The notes under the pieces: model-generated
What the model saw: only the letters and a program-made list of their open reading frames with translations
Databases searched by the model: none
What the model was told of the DNA's origin: nothing
In this document: piece by piece, positions 8,650 through 18,181 of the stretch
How the letters are laid out: every line of letters starts with the position of its first letter
How positions within the stretch are numbered: the first letter of the stretch is position 1
From: Desulfobacterales bacterium
GTDB lineage: Bacteria > Desulfobacterota > Desulfobacteria > Desulfobacterales > JADGBH01
Assembly (NCBI GenBank): GCA_015231595.1
Contig: JADGBH010000002.1
Location: forward strand, 95,671-159,670
DNA length: 64,000 nt
Direction of reading: 5' to 3'
Translations under genes and position numbers: made by a program

Positions 8650-10761
8650 ATGCAATCTCTAAATATTTTAAAAAAAAGAACTTTAAGCAGAGAACTTATG
8701 ATTTGGATTATCACCATAGTATTTCTTTTTGCTCTTACTCTTAGCTCTGTTTATTTTATATATTTTTCGAATATGATAAAAAAGAATCTTGAAGAAATGG
8801 CATCTAAAAATACTGAAGAATTTTCAGAAATTATACTTAATTCCGTCTGGAATATTGAAATATCAAATATTACCGATATAGCAAATTCTTATATATCATC
8901 TGATCATATCGCCGGAATAAGGATCTATTTCAAAAAAAACGACCCTCCAATTTTTGATAAAAAGCCTATAATTGAGGAAAATTTAATTAAAAGAAGTAAA
9001 ATATTAAAGAAACAGAGCCTATATAAGGGGAAAAATTTAGAAATCGGTTATGTTGAATTATGGTTCACCGATAAACCCGCCGTTGAAACTTTAAAAAAAA
9101 CAATTATTGATATGTCATTAATATTTTTTGCTACTGCAATTTTTGTTGCCGTTGGAACAAAATTTTTACTAAATCATTTTTTAACAAAACCCATTAACAA
9201 TTTAATAATAGAAGTAAAAAAAATTGCTGGGGGTGATTATAAACGAAAACTTAAATTCGCAAGACATTACGATATAAATTCTATAATTAACGAAGTAAAC
9301 ATAATGTCAAGCCATATAGCAAATAGAGCTGAACAACTTCAAAAAGAAATTTTCGAAAAAAAGAGAGCTGAACAAGAACTCAAAGAACTTAATAGTACTA
9401 TTTCATTTAGGCTCGCTCAGATAGAAGAGACAAAAAATGCCCTTGAAGAATCGGAAAAAAAATACAGATCTCTTTTTGAATCAGCTCCCGATGCTATTGT
9501 TATATCAGATTTTCACGGCCATCTACTATCATACAACAAAGCTTTTAAAAACTTATTCAAGCTTGATGATAAAACAAAACCATCAAAACTTAATGCTGAA
9601 GATTTATATCTTCATTCTGATAAAGAGAAAGGACGAGTCTTTAAAACTTTAAAAGTAAAGGGGCAAATAAAAAATTATGAGCAAGACCTCGTTGATAACA
9701 ATGGAAATGTCATTAAAGCGAGCTTATCGTTACGGCTTATAAATTTCGAAGGCGTGGCTTGTATACAAACTATAATGCGAGACATCACACTTATGAAAAA
9801 AATGGAGCTTAAATTAAAAGATTACGCTCAAAATCTTCAAAAAATGGTGAATGCAAAAACTCGCGAGTTAAAAATAGCAAATGAAGAACTTTCGTCAACG
9901 ATCAAAAGCCTTCAGGAGACAAGAGAACAACTTGCAATCAGTGCAAGAAGCGCAGGCATGGCTGAACTTGCTGTATCAGTACTTCATAACATCGGAAATG
10001 CCATAACTCCAGTGAATATTAAAGTCAATAAAATGCACGAATATATAGCTAAACATGAAGTAGAATCATTTTCTAAAATTAAAACATTTATTGAATCCCA
10101 ATGGAATACTAATGATGACTCTCTAAACAATCGAAAAGAAAAATTGATAGATTTTTTTTCAGCAACAATAGATATTTTAAAACTAAAATGTAATTCTTTA
10201 GAAAACGAGCTTAAAGCAACAAAAAAGAATATTGATCATATAATTGAAATAATAGCCTTGCAGCAAAAATATGCCGGAATTAAAGGATTTGAAGCCAAAG
10301 TCAATATAAACGATGTAATAGCTGATTCTGTTGATATGCTCTCTGACGCATTAAAAAAACGAAAAACTAATGTTAATTTAAATCTACATGAAGTGCCTAA
10401 TGTTTTTATCGATAAAAATAAAATGGTTCAAATCTTTATAAATATTTTAAAAAATTCTTATGAATCAATTGAAATGGCACAAAATTCAATTGCAAAAAAA
10501 ATATATATTTCTACTAATATAAATACTATCAATAAAAATAACTACGTTCAAATAACTGTTGAAGATACAGGCATTGGCGTTGCTAAAGAAGTTATTGATA
10601 AAGTTTTTCAATTTAATTTTTCCACAAAACAACGGGGAACCGGCTTTGGTTTACATGATGCTGCAAACTACATAAAGGCTCAAGGAGGAGATATTAAAAT
10701 ATTCAGTGATGGACTTGAAAAAGGAGCTTGTATTGAAATAAACCTACCGGCTTTTAATTGA
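8650..10761 (+). CDS. Membrane sensor histidine kinase with HAMP and PAS domains
   Basis: The 703-residue kinase has a first membrane helix near residues 17-37, an extracytoplasmic domain to about 155 (NSVWNIEISNITDIANSYI is typical of periplasmic kinase input domains) and a second helix near 157-178. HAMP and coiled coil follow, then PAS (about 270-385: YRSLFESAPDAIVISD). A second coiled coil leads to an unusual H-box, SVLHNIGNAITP, with Asn rather than Asp/Glu after the His; this variant is known in HPK families with HNxxN-like motifs. The ATPase domain shows N-box NILKNSYESI, G1 DTGIGV and G2 GTGFGLH. No response regulator is adjacent. It starts 16 bases after the radical SAM gene and may be cotranscribed with it. 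Confidence 0.87.
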   Translation: MQSLNILKKRTLSRELMIWIITIVFLFALTLSSVYFIYFSNMIKKNLEEMASKNTEEFSEIILNSVWNIEISNITDIANSYISSDHIAGIRIYFKKNDPPIFDKKPIIEENLIKRSKILKKQSLYKGKNLEIGYVELWFTDKPAVETLKKTIIDMSLIFFATAIFVAVGTKFLLNHFLTKPINNLIIEVKKIAGGDYKRKLKFARHYDINSIINEVNIMSSHIANRAEQLQKEIFEKKRAEQELKELNSTISFRLAQIEETKNALEESEKKYRSLFESAPDAIVISDFHGHLLSYNKAFKNLFKLDDKTKPSKLNAEDLYLHSDKEKGRVFKTLKVKGQIKNYEQDLVDNNGNVIKASLSLRLINFEGVACIQTIMRDITLMKKMELKLKDYAQNLQKMVNAKTRELKIANEELSSTIKSLQETREQLAISARSAGMAELAVSVLHNIGNAITPVNIKVNKMHEYIAKHEVESFSKIKTFIESQWNTNDDSLNNRKEKLIDFFSATIDILKLKCNSLENELKATKKNIDHIIEIIALQQKYAGIKGFEAKVNINDVIADSVDMLSDALKKRKTNVNLNLHEVPNVFIDKNKMVQIFINILKNSYESIEMAQNSIAKKIYISTNINTINKNNYVQITVEDTGIGVAKEVIDKVFQFNFSTKQRGTGFGLHDAANYIKAQGGDIKIFSDGLEKGACIEINLPAFN

Positions 10762-10812
10762 AAATTAAACTCCCTTAAAACTTAAAACTTATATTATCGC
10801 TAAAAAAATCTA

Positions 10813-10873
10813 TTGACATTTTTTGAAATTGAATTAAAAGTAACAACCAATTTATCAATTGGTAGGAGGTGAT
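10813..10873 (+). promoter_or_regulatory. Candidate promoter and structured leader of the DUF3015 gene
   Basis: A perfect -35 hexamer TTGACA (10813-10818) is followed 16 bases later by TAAAAG (10835-10840), a weak -10. Just downstream a hairpin CCAATT-TATC-AATTGG (10847-10862) is followed at once by AGGAGGTGAT, a nearly perfect anti-16S match. No normal start codon follows at the right distance; only a GTG inside the match or a CTG would open a 12-codon peptide. Binding and promoter activity are inferred. Confidence 0.35.
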
Positions 10874-10966
10874 ACTGGAATTAGTTTTTATTAATTTTTT
10901 TGTATAAGTTTTTTATTATAAAGTTATAATTAATTAACCAAAATTAAATGAAAGGAATTTGAAGCA

Positions 10967-11428
10967 ATGAAAAAATTTATCGTTATTTTATGTGTTTCTA
11001 TGATGTTAGTTACATCAGCTTATGCCGGTTCTAAAGAAAACTGTGGTTGTGGACTTGGACAAATGGCTTTGGGTGACCAAGATTCTCTCTTAATGCAACT
11101 TGTAGTTACATTCTTGAATGGTATTTGCGGAAACCAAACCTTTGGAATTAGCTCTGGAACTCTTGGCTGCCAAAAACCATCAACTATCGTATTAAATGAA
11201 CAATTAAATATCTTCGTAGCGGACAATATGGATAATTTGGCTGTTGATATTGCTGCAGGTCAAGGTGAAACTCTTGACGCATTAGCAGAAATCGCTCAAA
11301 TTCCTGTTGAAAAAAGAGGCGAATTTAATTTAACTCTTCAAAATAATTTTGACTCTATTTATCTTTCACAAGACGTTACAAATAAAGACGTTGTAAGCAA
11401 AATTCAGTCTATTGTAGAATCAATCTAA
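10967..11428 (+). CDS. DUF3015 family exported protein
   Basis: The 153-residue product has a signal peptide (residues 1-20, ending SAYAG) and matches the DUF3015 family in its signature segments: CGCGLGQMALGDQ near 25, a central NGICGNQTFGISSGTLGC (about 50-67) and a C-terminal helical half. The cysteines suggest two disulfides in the periplasm. No biochemical function is known for the family. A GAAAGGAA ribosome site precedes the ATG. The following gene encodes a DUF4105 protein, a neighbour often seen with DUF3015, but a strong hairpin terminator separates them, so this small gene may be expressed at a much higher level. Confidence 0.85.
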   Translation: MKKFIVILCVSMMLVTSAYAGSKENCGCGLGQMALGDQDSLLMQLVVTFLNGICGNQTFGISSGTLGCQKPSTIVLNEQLNIFVADNMDNLAVDIAAGQGETLDALAEIAQIPVEKRGEFNLTLQNNFDSIYLSQDVTNKDVVSKIQSIVESI

Positions 11429-11464
11429 ATTGAGTCTTACACAAGATAAGTCAATTTAAGTTCT

Positions 11465-11504
11465 AAGGAGAAACGATAAAAAATCGTTTCTCCTTAAATT
11501 TTTT
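11465..11504 (+). terminator. Rho-independent terminator after the DUF3015 gene
   Basis: A perfect 13-bp stem AAGGAGAAACGAT / ATCGTTTCTCCTT (11465-11477, 11483-11495) with loop AAAAA is followed by AAATTTTTTT. It ends two bases before the start of the next gene, so it can act as an attenuator for it. The upstream stem arm also carries the only AGGAG near that gene. Confidence 0.88.
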
Positions 11505-11505
11505 T

Positions 11506-13389
11506 ATGAGAACATTATTTTTTTATTTTTTTATTTTTTTTTATTCATTATCCACCGTATTAGCTGATAATAATTATCGTGATTATCTTATAAAAACAGC
11601 CAATGAGCAAAAGCTCTATAATGAAAGATACTGGTGGATACTTCTCCATTATAAAAAAGGAACATTTGGAATAAAAAGCCAAATAGATGATCCTATTTTT
11701 TTTGTATCCTCTGAAGGAAAGTATAATCCTAAAGCTGAACTTGAAGCTACTTTGAGTTCTTTTTTTGAGCCACAAAAAGAAGGTGAAGAGCATCCTTCAT
11801 GTAAATTCATCGCTCGCTATAAATGGCTTAAGGAAAAACTTAATTTTGATGAATCTCTAATTAACATCCCTCCATGTGAAAGAATCAAAGATCTGAATCC
11901 AACCGGAGCAACTATAATTTTTCCAACATATTACATGAATAATCCTGCTTCAATGTTTGGACATACTTTTCTAAACATTGATTTGCAATATGATAACAAA
12001 CTTCTATCTAATGCTGTTAATTATTCAGCTTTTACTCAAGACACAAACGGATTGATATTTACGTTTAAAGGCCTTTCTGGATTCTATAAAGGTTATTATA
12101 GCGTTTTTCCATATTATAAAATGATTCAAAAGTATAGCGATATCAATCAAAGGGATATTTGGGAATACAAATTAAATCTAACAGAGTCTGAGTTATATAA
12201 AATGATTTATCATATTAAGGAGCTTGAAAAAATTTATTCCTATTACTATTTCTTCGATGAAAATTGCTCTTATAACATACTTTATCTAATTGAAGCTGCA
12301 AGGCCTTCTGTAAGCCTTACAGACAGATTCAATTTTCTTGTTCTTCCCATAGACACAGTAAAAATAATGTTAGAAGAAGGCATGATAGATTCTGTTGATT
12401 TTAGACCTTCCAAAACAAGCAAGATTAAACATAAAATTTCCCTTTTAAATAAATATAGCCAAATAAAAGCTCTCAACATAATAAAAAGAATTGATGCTCC
12501 GAATAAGATTATTGACGCTGAAATGGAAAATCAGGAAAAAATTAAAATATTAGATACAGTTATAGATTATATCCAATTTCAATATGCAAAAAAGAAGATG
12601 AATATAGACGAATATAAAAATATAATTTTAGAAGCCTTAAGTGCTAGAAGCAAGCTTGGAAAATTAGAGGATAATACTTTATACAATGTTCCTGTTCCAA
12701 AACACCCAGAACAAGTTCATGACTTGAGTAGAATTAATATTGCTTTTGGGTTAAACCGTTTCAATAATAAAAATTTGTATTTTCAGGAAATAGGCTATAG
12801 GCCTTCTTTAAACGATTTATTAGACACGGACTATGACTCATGGAGTGGAACCCAAATAGAATTTTTTAATACTGTATTAAGATATAATTATTCGGAAGAA
12901 ACTTTAAAAATAAAAAATTTTGATTTTTTTAATATAATTTCCATTTCACCAATGGATAAATTCTTCAAGCCTTTTTGCTGGAAAGCAAATACAGGCTTTA
13001 GTGAAAAAATAGTATCCAATGGTAATTTTGCACTAATTTATAGGCTAAATACTGGTGCCGGAATATCTAATTACAGTAAAGCCATTGGATTAGCTTATTT
13101 ATTTCTTGAGCCTGAACTCAATATGGGCGGAGCTTTAAAAGATAATTATTCCATTGGAGGCGGAATATCTGCCGGAATATTAAAAGAAATAACTCCCCAT
13201 TGGAAAATACATTTAAGCGGTAAAACTTTTTACTTTGGTTTTCGTGAAAATTATAATGAATCAGAAATTAAATTAGGTCAAAGCGTAAAATTAAGCAAAA
13301 ATAATGGCCTTGAACTTAATTTCATTTGGAATAAACAATTTTCTTTTGATATGTTTGAAACAAAATTAGCTTGGAATATATTTTTTTAA
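11506..13389 (+). CDS. DUF4105 domain outer-envelope protein
   Basis: The 627-residue protein has an N-terminal signal peptide (residues 1-21) and a DUF4105 domain over about residues 115-290. Hallmarks are the GATIIFPTYYMNNPASMFGHTFL stretch (written here from about residue 133; key residues are the NPASMFGHTF core) and FFDENCSYNILYLIEAARP. This Lnb/NlpC-like fold carries a conserved His and Cys (GHTF, NCSY), consistent with a papain-like hydrolase. The C-terminal 220 residues have alternating beta-strand character and end in an aromatic residue (WNIFF), like an outer-membrane beta-barrel. The ATG lies two bases after the terminator run and has no usable ribosome site. Function is unknown; an outer-membrane hydrolase is inference. 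Confidence 0.8.
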   Translation: MRTLFFYFFIFFYSLSTVLADNNYRDYLIKTANEQKLYNERYWWILLHYKKGTFGIKSQIDDPIFFVSSEGKYNPKAELEATLSSFFEPQKEGEEHPSCKFIARYKWLKEKLNFDESLINIPPCERIKDLNPTGATIIFPTYYMNNPASMFGHTFLNIDLQYDNKLLSNAVNYSAFTQDTNGLIFTFKGLSGFYKGYYSVFPYYKMIQKYSDINQRDIWEYKLNLTESELYKMIYHIKELEKIYSYYYFFDENCSYNILYLIEAARPSVSLTDRFNFLVLPIDTVKIMLEEGMIDSVDFRPSKTSKIKHKISLLNKYSQIKALNIIKRIDAPNKIIDAEMENQEKIKILDTVIDYIQFQYAKKKMNIDEYKNIILEALSARSKLGKLEDNTLYNVPVPKHPEQVHDLSRINIAFGLNRFNNKNLYFQEIGYRPSLNDLLDTDYDSWSGTQIEFFNTVLRYNYSEETLKIKNFDFFNIISISPMDKFFKPFCWKANTGFSEKIVSNGNFALIYRLNTGAGISNYSKAIGLAYLFLEPELNMGGALKDNYSIGGGISAGILKEITPHWKIHLSGKTFYFGFRENYNESEIKLGQSVKLSKNNGLELNFIWNKQFSFDMFETKLAWNIFF

Positions 13390-14391
13390 TTATGGTATTC
13401 TTAAATATCTCGTATTTGAAAGAATCATTTCAAAAATAAAAATAAAAAAAGCTGCTACTACAAAATACAAATAACAATCCTTATATTCATTAAATGTTTC
13501 TACTATAATTTCAGTTTTTTCAAATGCGTCTATCTGCTTATAAATTTCTTCAAGCTTAATTGTATCGTCAGCCTTAAAATAAAGCCCATCTGTTATTTGG
13601 GATATTTTTTGCAAAGCAGGCTCGTCAATATTAACTTCGTGATATACATATTTTTGGCCATAAACAGGGTCATTAACTAAAAAAGGCGCTTTGCCAATTT
13701 TCCCAACTCCTATGGTATATATTTTTACACCCCTTTTCTTTGCAAGCAATGCTCCATCTTCAGGAGAAAGCTCTCCAGCGTTATTTTCTCCATCCGTAAG
13801 CAATACTATAATATTTGACTTGCTTTTTACACTATCGAGCCGTTTTAAAGATATTCCAATTGCATCTCCGATCGCTGTAAGCTTTCCAACAAAATTAGCA
13901 TCAATGTTATCAAGCGCATGAGAAATAGATTCATAATTTGTCGTCAAGGGTATTCGTGTATATGCTGACGATGAAAAAAACACTAAACCTATCCTATCTC
14001 CTTTTCTTTTTGATACAAAATCTTTTATTACCTCCTTGGTAGCATAAAGCCTTTCAACTGTTTTTCCATTCTTTTTAAAATCAAGAGCCTGCATACTTTC
14101 AGATATATCAACCGCAAGAACTATGTTTATGCCTCCACTTGAAATAAATTCATGTTTTTTTATAAACTGAGGTCTTGCAAGAGATATAATTACTAATAAA
14201 ATTCCTAAAACTTTAAAAAAGTAAGGAATCCATAATGTTTTTATAAAAAAGGATGATTTAATGTTTAAAACAGACTTTAAAGATGAAGAATAAAAAAATG
14301 GATTTATTTTGTTAAAATGATAAAGCAGGAACGGAATAATCAAAATTAATAAAAAAAAATATGGGGATTTAAAAATAAGCATTTTATTCAT
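13390..14391 (-). CDS. BatA-like von Willebrand factor A membrane protein (stand-alone paralogue)
   Basis: The 333-residue protein has a short N-terminal helix pair (residues 10-30 and 55-75), a VWA domain (about 90-285) with MIDAS residues DISES, a Thr in the FxxxxxTRIPLT region and LTDGENNAG, and a C-terminal helix near 310-330. This is the BatA layout and it aligns throughout with the BatA of the bat operon at 45714. It is not linked to moxR or DUF58 genes here. Its stop codon abuts the stop of the convergent DUF4105 gene with no base between. It may be a paralogue with a different partner, or a relict. The MIDAS motif appears intact. Confidence 0.83.
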   Translation of the reverse strand: MNKMLIFKSPYFFLLILIIPFLLYHFNKINPFFYSSSLKSVLNIKSSFFIKTLWIPYFFKVLGILLVIISLARPQFIKKHEFISSGGINIVLAVDISESMQALDFKKNGKTVERLYATKEVIKDFVSKRKGDRIGLVFFSSSAYTRIPLTTNYESISHALDNIDANFVGKLTAIGDAIGISLKRLDSVKSKSNIIVLLTDGENNAGELSPEDGALLAKKRGVKIYTIGVGKIGKAPFLVNDPVYGQKYVYHEVNIDEPALQKISQITDGLYFKADDTIKLEEIYKQIDAFEKTEIIVETFNEYKDCYLYFVVAAFFIFIFEMILSNTRYLRIP

Positions 14392-14447
14392 CCAATTTGC
14401 TTCTAAACAATCAATTTATTGTAACGCGTAATGGTGAGCTTATTATT

Positions 14448-15401
14448 CTATCCTCTATAAGTTTCAATAAGATTATAATTTTTAAAGCCGCCTATTTGTT
14501 TTCCGTTAAGGAGCTTACGCTCAATAAAAGTTAATATTCTATATTTAAGCTTTTCATGCTTATGGAGTTCATAACTTGGAGTATTTCCATAATTAAGTTT
14601 ATGGCTCCAGTCAAATTTTTTAATCCAATCTTGTAATACTGCAGGGTGAGTATCGTTAAATTTACCTAAAATATCAAGCCTTCCATAATCGAATTCGTTA
14701 GGAATTCCGATATATTTCTCGTCTATTTTCTTTTTACCATGATGAATTGTATCAAGGGCTTTACCTTTAGCTCTCATTAGTTGAGGTGGCCTTACCCATC
14801 CATAATGATAAACATAAGCATCAATTAAGACAACATTAAGTTTTTTGGTTCCTTCTTTTATGCGGTAATTTAAGCTGTCAAAAATAGGTATGCGCCTAAA
14901 CGATTGAGCTGATTCCCATGAATGTATTTCAGGATCCTTTCTAATTATCCTAATTTCATAAGGGTACCATCCGTGAGAAATATGATAATGATCATAATCT
15001 CCCCAAAAATGTTTATATTTAAATAAAAAGCCTTCTACTCTTTTATCATTTTTATAGTGTTCACAAGCTTTTTTTATAGTTGGTAAATATTTTTCATGGA
15101 TAACTTCATCAGCTTGCAGATAAAGAAGCCAATCACCTGAGCAAGCATTTTTTGCAATATCGGTTTGGTGAGCGTTTTCCATTCCCCGTGGATATTTAGA
15201 AATATCCCAAACTGTATCTATTATTTTAATCTTATCAGATGAAATGCTTTCCACAATTTTTCTTGTATTATCGTTACTATCGCAATCTCCGATAGCAACG
15301 ACAAATTCATCCACAATTGGAAGAGCACATTCTATAACATGCTTAATAGGATAATATAATTTATCAGCATTTTTAGCCATTGAAAAACCGCTAATTTTCA
15401 T
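14448..15401 (-). CDS. Family 2 glycosyltransferase
   Basis: The 317-residue protein has the start of a GT-A fold (ISGFSMAKNADKLYYPIKHVIECALPIVDEFVVAIGDCDSND; key features are the nucleotide site around residues 35-45) and the acidic motif LQADEV near 97, which stands for DxD. Related proteins transfer sugars onto lipopolysaccharide or capsule. No membrane segment is seen, so it is cytoplasmic. It is followed upstream on the same strand by a small unknown gene and a FlaA1/WbpM-like epimerase, so a surface-polysaccharide role is likely. Donor and acceptor cannot be told from the sequence. Confidence 0.8.
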   Translation of the reverse strand: MKISGFSMAKNADKLYYPIKHVIECALPIVDEFVVAIGDCDSNDNTRKIVESISSDKIKIIDTVWDISKYPRGMENAHQTDIAKNACSGDWLLYLQADEVIHEKYLPTIKKACEHYKNDKRVEGFLFKYKHFWGDYDHYHISHGWYPYEIRIIRKDPEIHSWESAQSFRRIPIFDSLNYRIKEGTKKLNVVLIDAYVYHYGWVRPPQLMRAKGKALDTIHHGKKKIDEKYIGIPNEFDYGRLDILGKFNDTHPAVLQDWIKKFDWSHKLNYGNTPSYELHKHEKLKYRILTFIERKLLNGKQIGGFKNYNLIETYRG

Positions 15402-15421
15402 AATATTATTAGCCTTTCTTA

Positions 15422-15832
15422 TTAAAATTTAGTTAAACTATTTTCAAGAACTACTATAAAAGGAATAACATGAAGGTCTTTAGAAACCTGTATAGTGTTT
15501 TCAATCTGTATGGAATTGCATCTAAATTTTTTCTCTAATAAATTTTCAATTTCATTTACAATCCCTTTAATATTAATGACTGGATGTTTTTCAAATACTT
15601 TTGGTAACCCGTAAGTAAGGCTACATACTAAACATTTTCCTTGTCTTCTTGTTAAATGAAATTCAAAATGCAATTTATTGTCTCTATATTCTTTAAAATA
15701 AAGATTTATATTATAAGCGCCTTCCTCAGAATCACCAAACAAGGCATGAAAAAATTGATCTGTTTTTTCAATTGGAAATAACCTATTGAGCATATCATTA
15801 GAAAATAAACTTGAAAAATTATATTGAGACAT
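15422..15832 (-). CDS. Conserved hypothetical protein
   Basis: I do not assign this 136-residue protein to a characterised family. It has no signal peptide or membrane helix, contains a single CLVC motif near residue 68, and looks like an alpha/beta fold (SLTYGLPKVFEKHP in the middle, VIPFIVVLE at the end). Good codon use, a proper ATG and tight spacing between neighbours on the same strand support a real gene. It lies between a nucleotide-sugar epimerase and a glycosyltransferase. I recall similar short proteins in other sulfate reducers under uninformative names, which is weak evidence. Confidence 0.6.
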   Translation of the reverse strand: MSQYNFSSLFSNDMLNRLFPIEKTDQFFHALFGDSEEGAYNINLYFKEYRDNKLHFEFHLTRRQGKCLVCSLTYGLPKVFEKHPVINIKGIVNEIENLLEKKFRCNSIQIENTIQVSKDLHVIPFIVVLENSLTKF

Positions 15833-15870
15833 AATAAGAATAAATCCTTTAATCCTTTAATTATTTAATT

Positions 15871-17760
15871 CTAATTAATAGCTGGGTGATATTCTGGAAC
15901 AATTTTTTGTAATAAAGAACGGATATTTTCTTCATCTTGTTCTTGTGCAAATAAAGCTAACTTGTCTATATCTCCGTTTAAAGAATTAATACAGTATTCT
16001 GTTCCCTTCAAAACCATTATTTTTTCATGATTTGTTGGAACAATACCTTCTCCTTCTGTAATTAATTCTTCATATAATTTCTCTCCTGGTCGCATACCAA
16101 CATATTTAATTTTTATGTCAACATCAGGTTCAAAACCAGATAATCGTATAAGATCTCGAGCCATATTATCTATTTTTATAGGAGTACCCATCTCTAATAT
16201 AAAAATTTCTCCCCCATTGCCCATTGCTCCAGTTTGCAAGATAAGCTGAGACGCTTCCGGAATAGTCATAAAATAACGGGTGACTTCTGGATGAGTTACT
16301 GTGAGAGGGCCTCCTTTTTCTATTTGCTTTTTAAAAAGAGGAATTACACTTCCGCAGCTTCCTATTACATTTCCAAAACGGACAGTCATGAATTTTGTTT
16401 TACACTCACTATCACAGTTTTGATTTTGAACCATTATTTCAGCAACTCTTTTTGTAGCTCCCATGACATTAGCGGGTCTTACTGCTTTATCAGTGGATAC
16501 AAAAACAAAACGATCCACCTCAATTTTTTTTGCGGCCTCAATTAAATTCAAACTTCCTAAAACATTAGTCTTTATAGCCTTCCATGGATATCTTTCCATC
16601 ATTGGAACATGCTTATAAGCCGCGGCATGAAAAATAGTAGTTGGCTTAAATGCATAAAAAGCTTTTTCTACTTCAATCTTATCTTGAATATCAGCTAAAT
16701 ACGGAACTACTTTTACGGTTGGAAACGTATGCTTAAGCTCAATATCTAATTCATATAAAGGCGATTCTGCACGCTCATATAAAATTATTATTTTAGGATT
16801 AAATCGACATATTTGACGGCAAAGCTCAGAACCGATAGAGCCTCCAGCTCCTGTTACAAGAATTACTTGATTTTTTATATAATCTACTATCATTTCTTCA
16901 TCAAGCTTAACTACTTCTCTTCCTAAAAGATCCCTATAATCAACATTCCTTATAGCTTTTACAGTAACATTCCCATTTATTAATTCACCAATCCCTGGAA
17001 TAGTTTTAAATTCAATTCCGCTTTCTTCGCAGTGTTTTACAACATTTCTCATTTGGTTAGAACTCGCGGATGGAATAGCTATCAATGCTTCATGGGCATT
17101 AAATTTTTTTATAGCAAATTTAATATTTGCAACGTCATTTACAATAGGTACTCCATGTATTTTTTTTCCTTTTTTATCAGGATCATCATCTAAAAAACCA
17201 ACTATATCATATTTTAACCTTGAATTATTCCTAATTTCCCTAAATATTTTCTCTCCACAATCTCCAGCGCCTATAATAAGCAAATTTTTTATTCCAATTT
17301 TTTTCTTTTTTGATATATTAAAAAAATCGTAAGCATTATTATATCTATCTCCTTTTATATGCTCATAATAAAATCTAACCCCTAACCTAAGTCCTGAAAT
17401 TGATAAAACAGTTAAACATAAATCAATAAGAAATACGGATTTAGAAAATCCATAAACGCTATGTCTAAATAAAACATAACTAAAAATAATAAATGTGCTA
17501 GTAGATGATGCTTTAATTATGTTTATTAAATCAGAAAGACTTGTATATCTCCACATTCCCCTATAAAGATCAAAATAAAAAAATGATATAATTTTACCTA
17601 TCAAAATTACAGGAATCATTTGCCTTATAGACAGAATAACCTGGGGAGGGATATTAAAATCAAATCTAATCATATAAGAAACATAAAAAGAAAGAATCAC
17701 TAAAAAAATATCAATGGAAAAGAATATAAAAAAATTTTTTCTAAATACTATATTTTTCAT
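15871..17760 (-). CDS. Membrane nucleotide-sugar epimerase/dehydratase, FlaA1/WbpM/CapD type
   Basis: The 629-residue protein has four N-terminal membrane helices (about residues 10-125) and a first Rossmann domain (IIGAGDCGEKIFRE near 170). A C-terminal SDR domain follows, with VTGAGGSIGSELCRQ near 300 and STDKAVRPANVMGATKR near 430. Met replaces the usual SDR catalytic Tyr in VMGATK, as in 4,6-dehydratases of the WbpM/PglF group that make UDP-4-keto-6-deoxy-GlcNAc. Length and order match that family. The product would feed O-antigen, capsule or glycosylation of surface proteins, in line with the glycosyltransferase downstream. The exact sugar is not determined. Confidence 0.88.
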   Translation of the reverse strand: MKNIVFRKNFFIFFSIDIFLVILSFYVSYMIRFDFNIPPQVILSIRQMIPVILIGKIISFFYFDLYRGMWRYTSLSDLINIIKASSTSTFIIFSYVLFRHSVYGFSKSVFLIDLCLTVLSISGLRLGVRFYYEHIKGDRYNNAYDFFNISKKKKIGIKNLLIIGAGDCGEKIFREIRNNSRLKYDIVGFLDDDPDKKGKKIHGVPIVNDVANIKFAIKKFNAHEALIAIPSASSNQMRNVVKHCEESGIEFKTIPGIGELINGNVTVKAIRNVDYRDLLGREVVKLDEEMIVDYIKNQVILVTGAGGSIGSELCRQICRFNPKIIILYERAESPLYELDIELKHTFPTVKVVPYLADIQDKIEVEKAFYAFKPTTIFHAAAYKHVPMMERYPWKAIKTNVLGSLNLIEAAKKIEVDRFVFVSTDKAVRPANVMGATKRVAEIMVQNQNCDSECKTKFMTVRFGNVIGSCGSVIPLFKKQIEKGGPLTVTHPEVTRYFMTIPEASQLILQTGAMGNGGEIFILEMGTPIKIDNMARDLIRLSGFEPDVDIKIKYVGMRPGEKLYEELITEGEGIVPTNHEKIMVLKGTEYCINSLNGDIDKLALFAQEQDEENIRSLLQKIVPEYHPAIN

Positions 17761-18181
17761 AAATTAAATCTCCAAACCAAATTTTAATCCATTTAGGAGG
17801 AAAGGACATTAATCATTAATATTATTATTCATTTAACAAAAAAACAATTAGAGTCAATAAAAATCATCATTATAGGAATTATAATATGTAATGAGCCTAT
17901 GCTCCAAATAAAAAATACTAATTTTCATAAATTATATATACCTTAATGTGGATATTTAGTGGATAAAACATACTTAAGATACACAATTGAGGGTGAAAGC
18001 TTTGCATATTACTTTAAGAAGAAAAAAAAATGATTTTTTTACTAAATTATCTTTGAAAAAAGATATAAAATCGATTACACATTTAACAAACACCTTTTTA
18101 GTTGTCAATGATTTGATTGACAATTGAAGATTTCAAATGTTAAGCTTTATAAACTAAAACTGAAATATAAGCAAAAAGATA
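17761..18181. promoter_or_regulatory. Divergent intergenic region with an inverted repeat upstream of ptsH
   Basis: 421 bases without a gene. At 18102-18123 there is an 8-bp inverted repeat TTGTCAAT-GATTTG-ATTGACAA. Its right arm holds TTGACA (18117-18122), a possible -35 with TAAGCT 18 bases later as a weak -10, so the repeat could be an operator over the ptsH promoter. The rest is plain AT-rich sequence. Promoter and operator roles are inferred. Confidence 0.35.
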
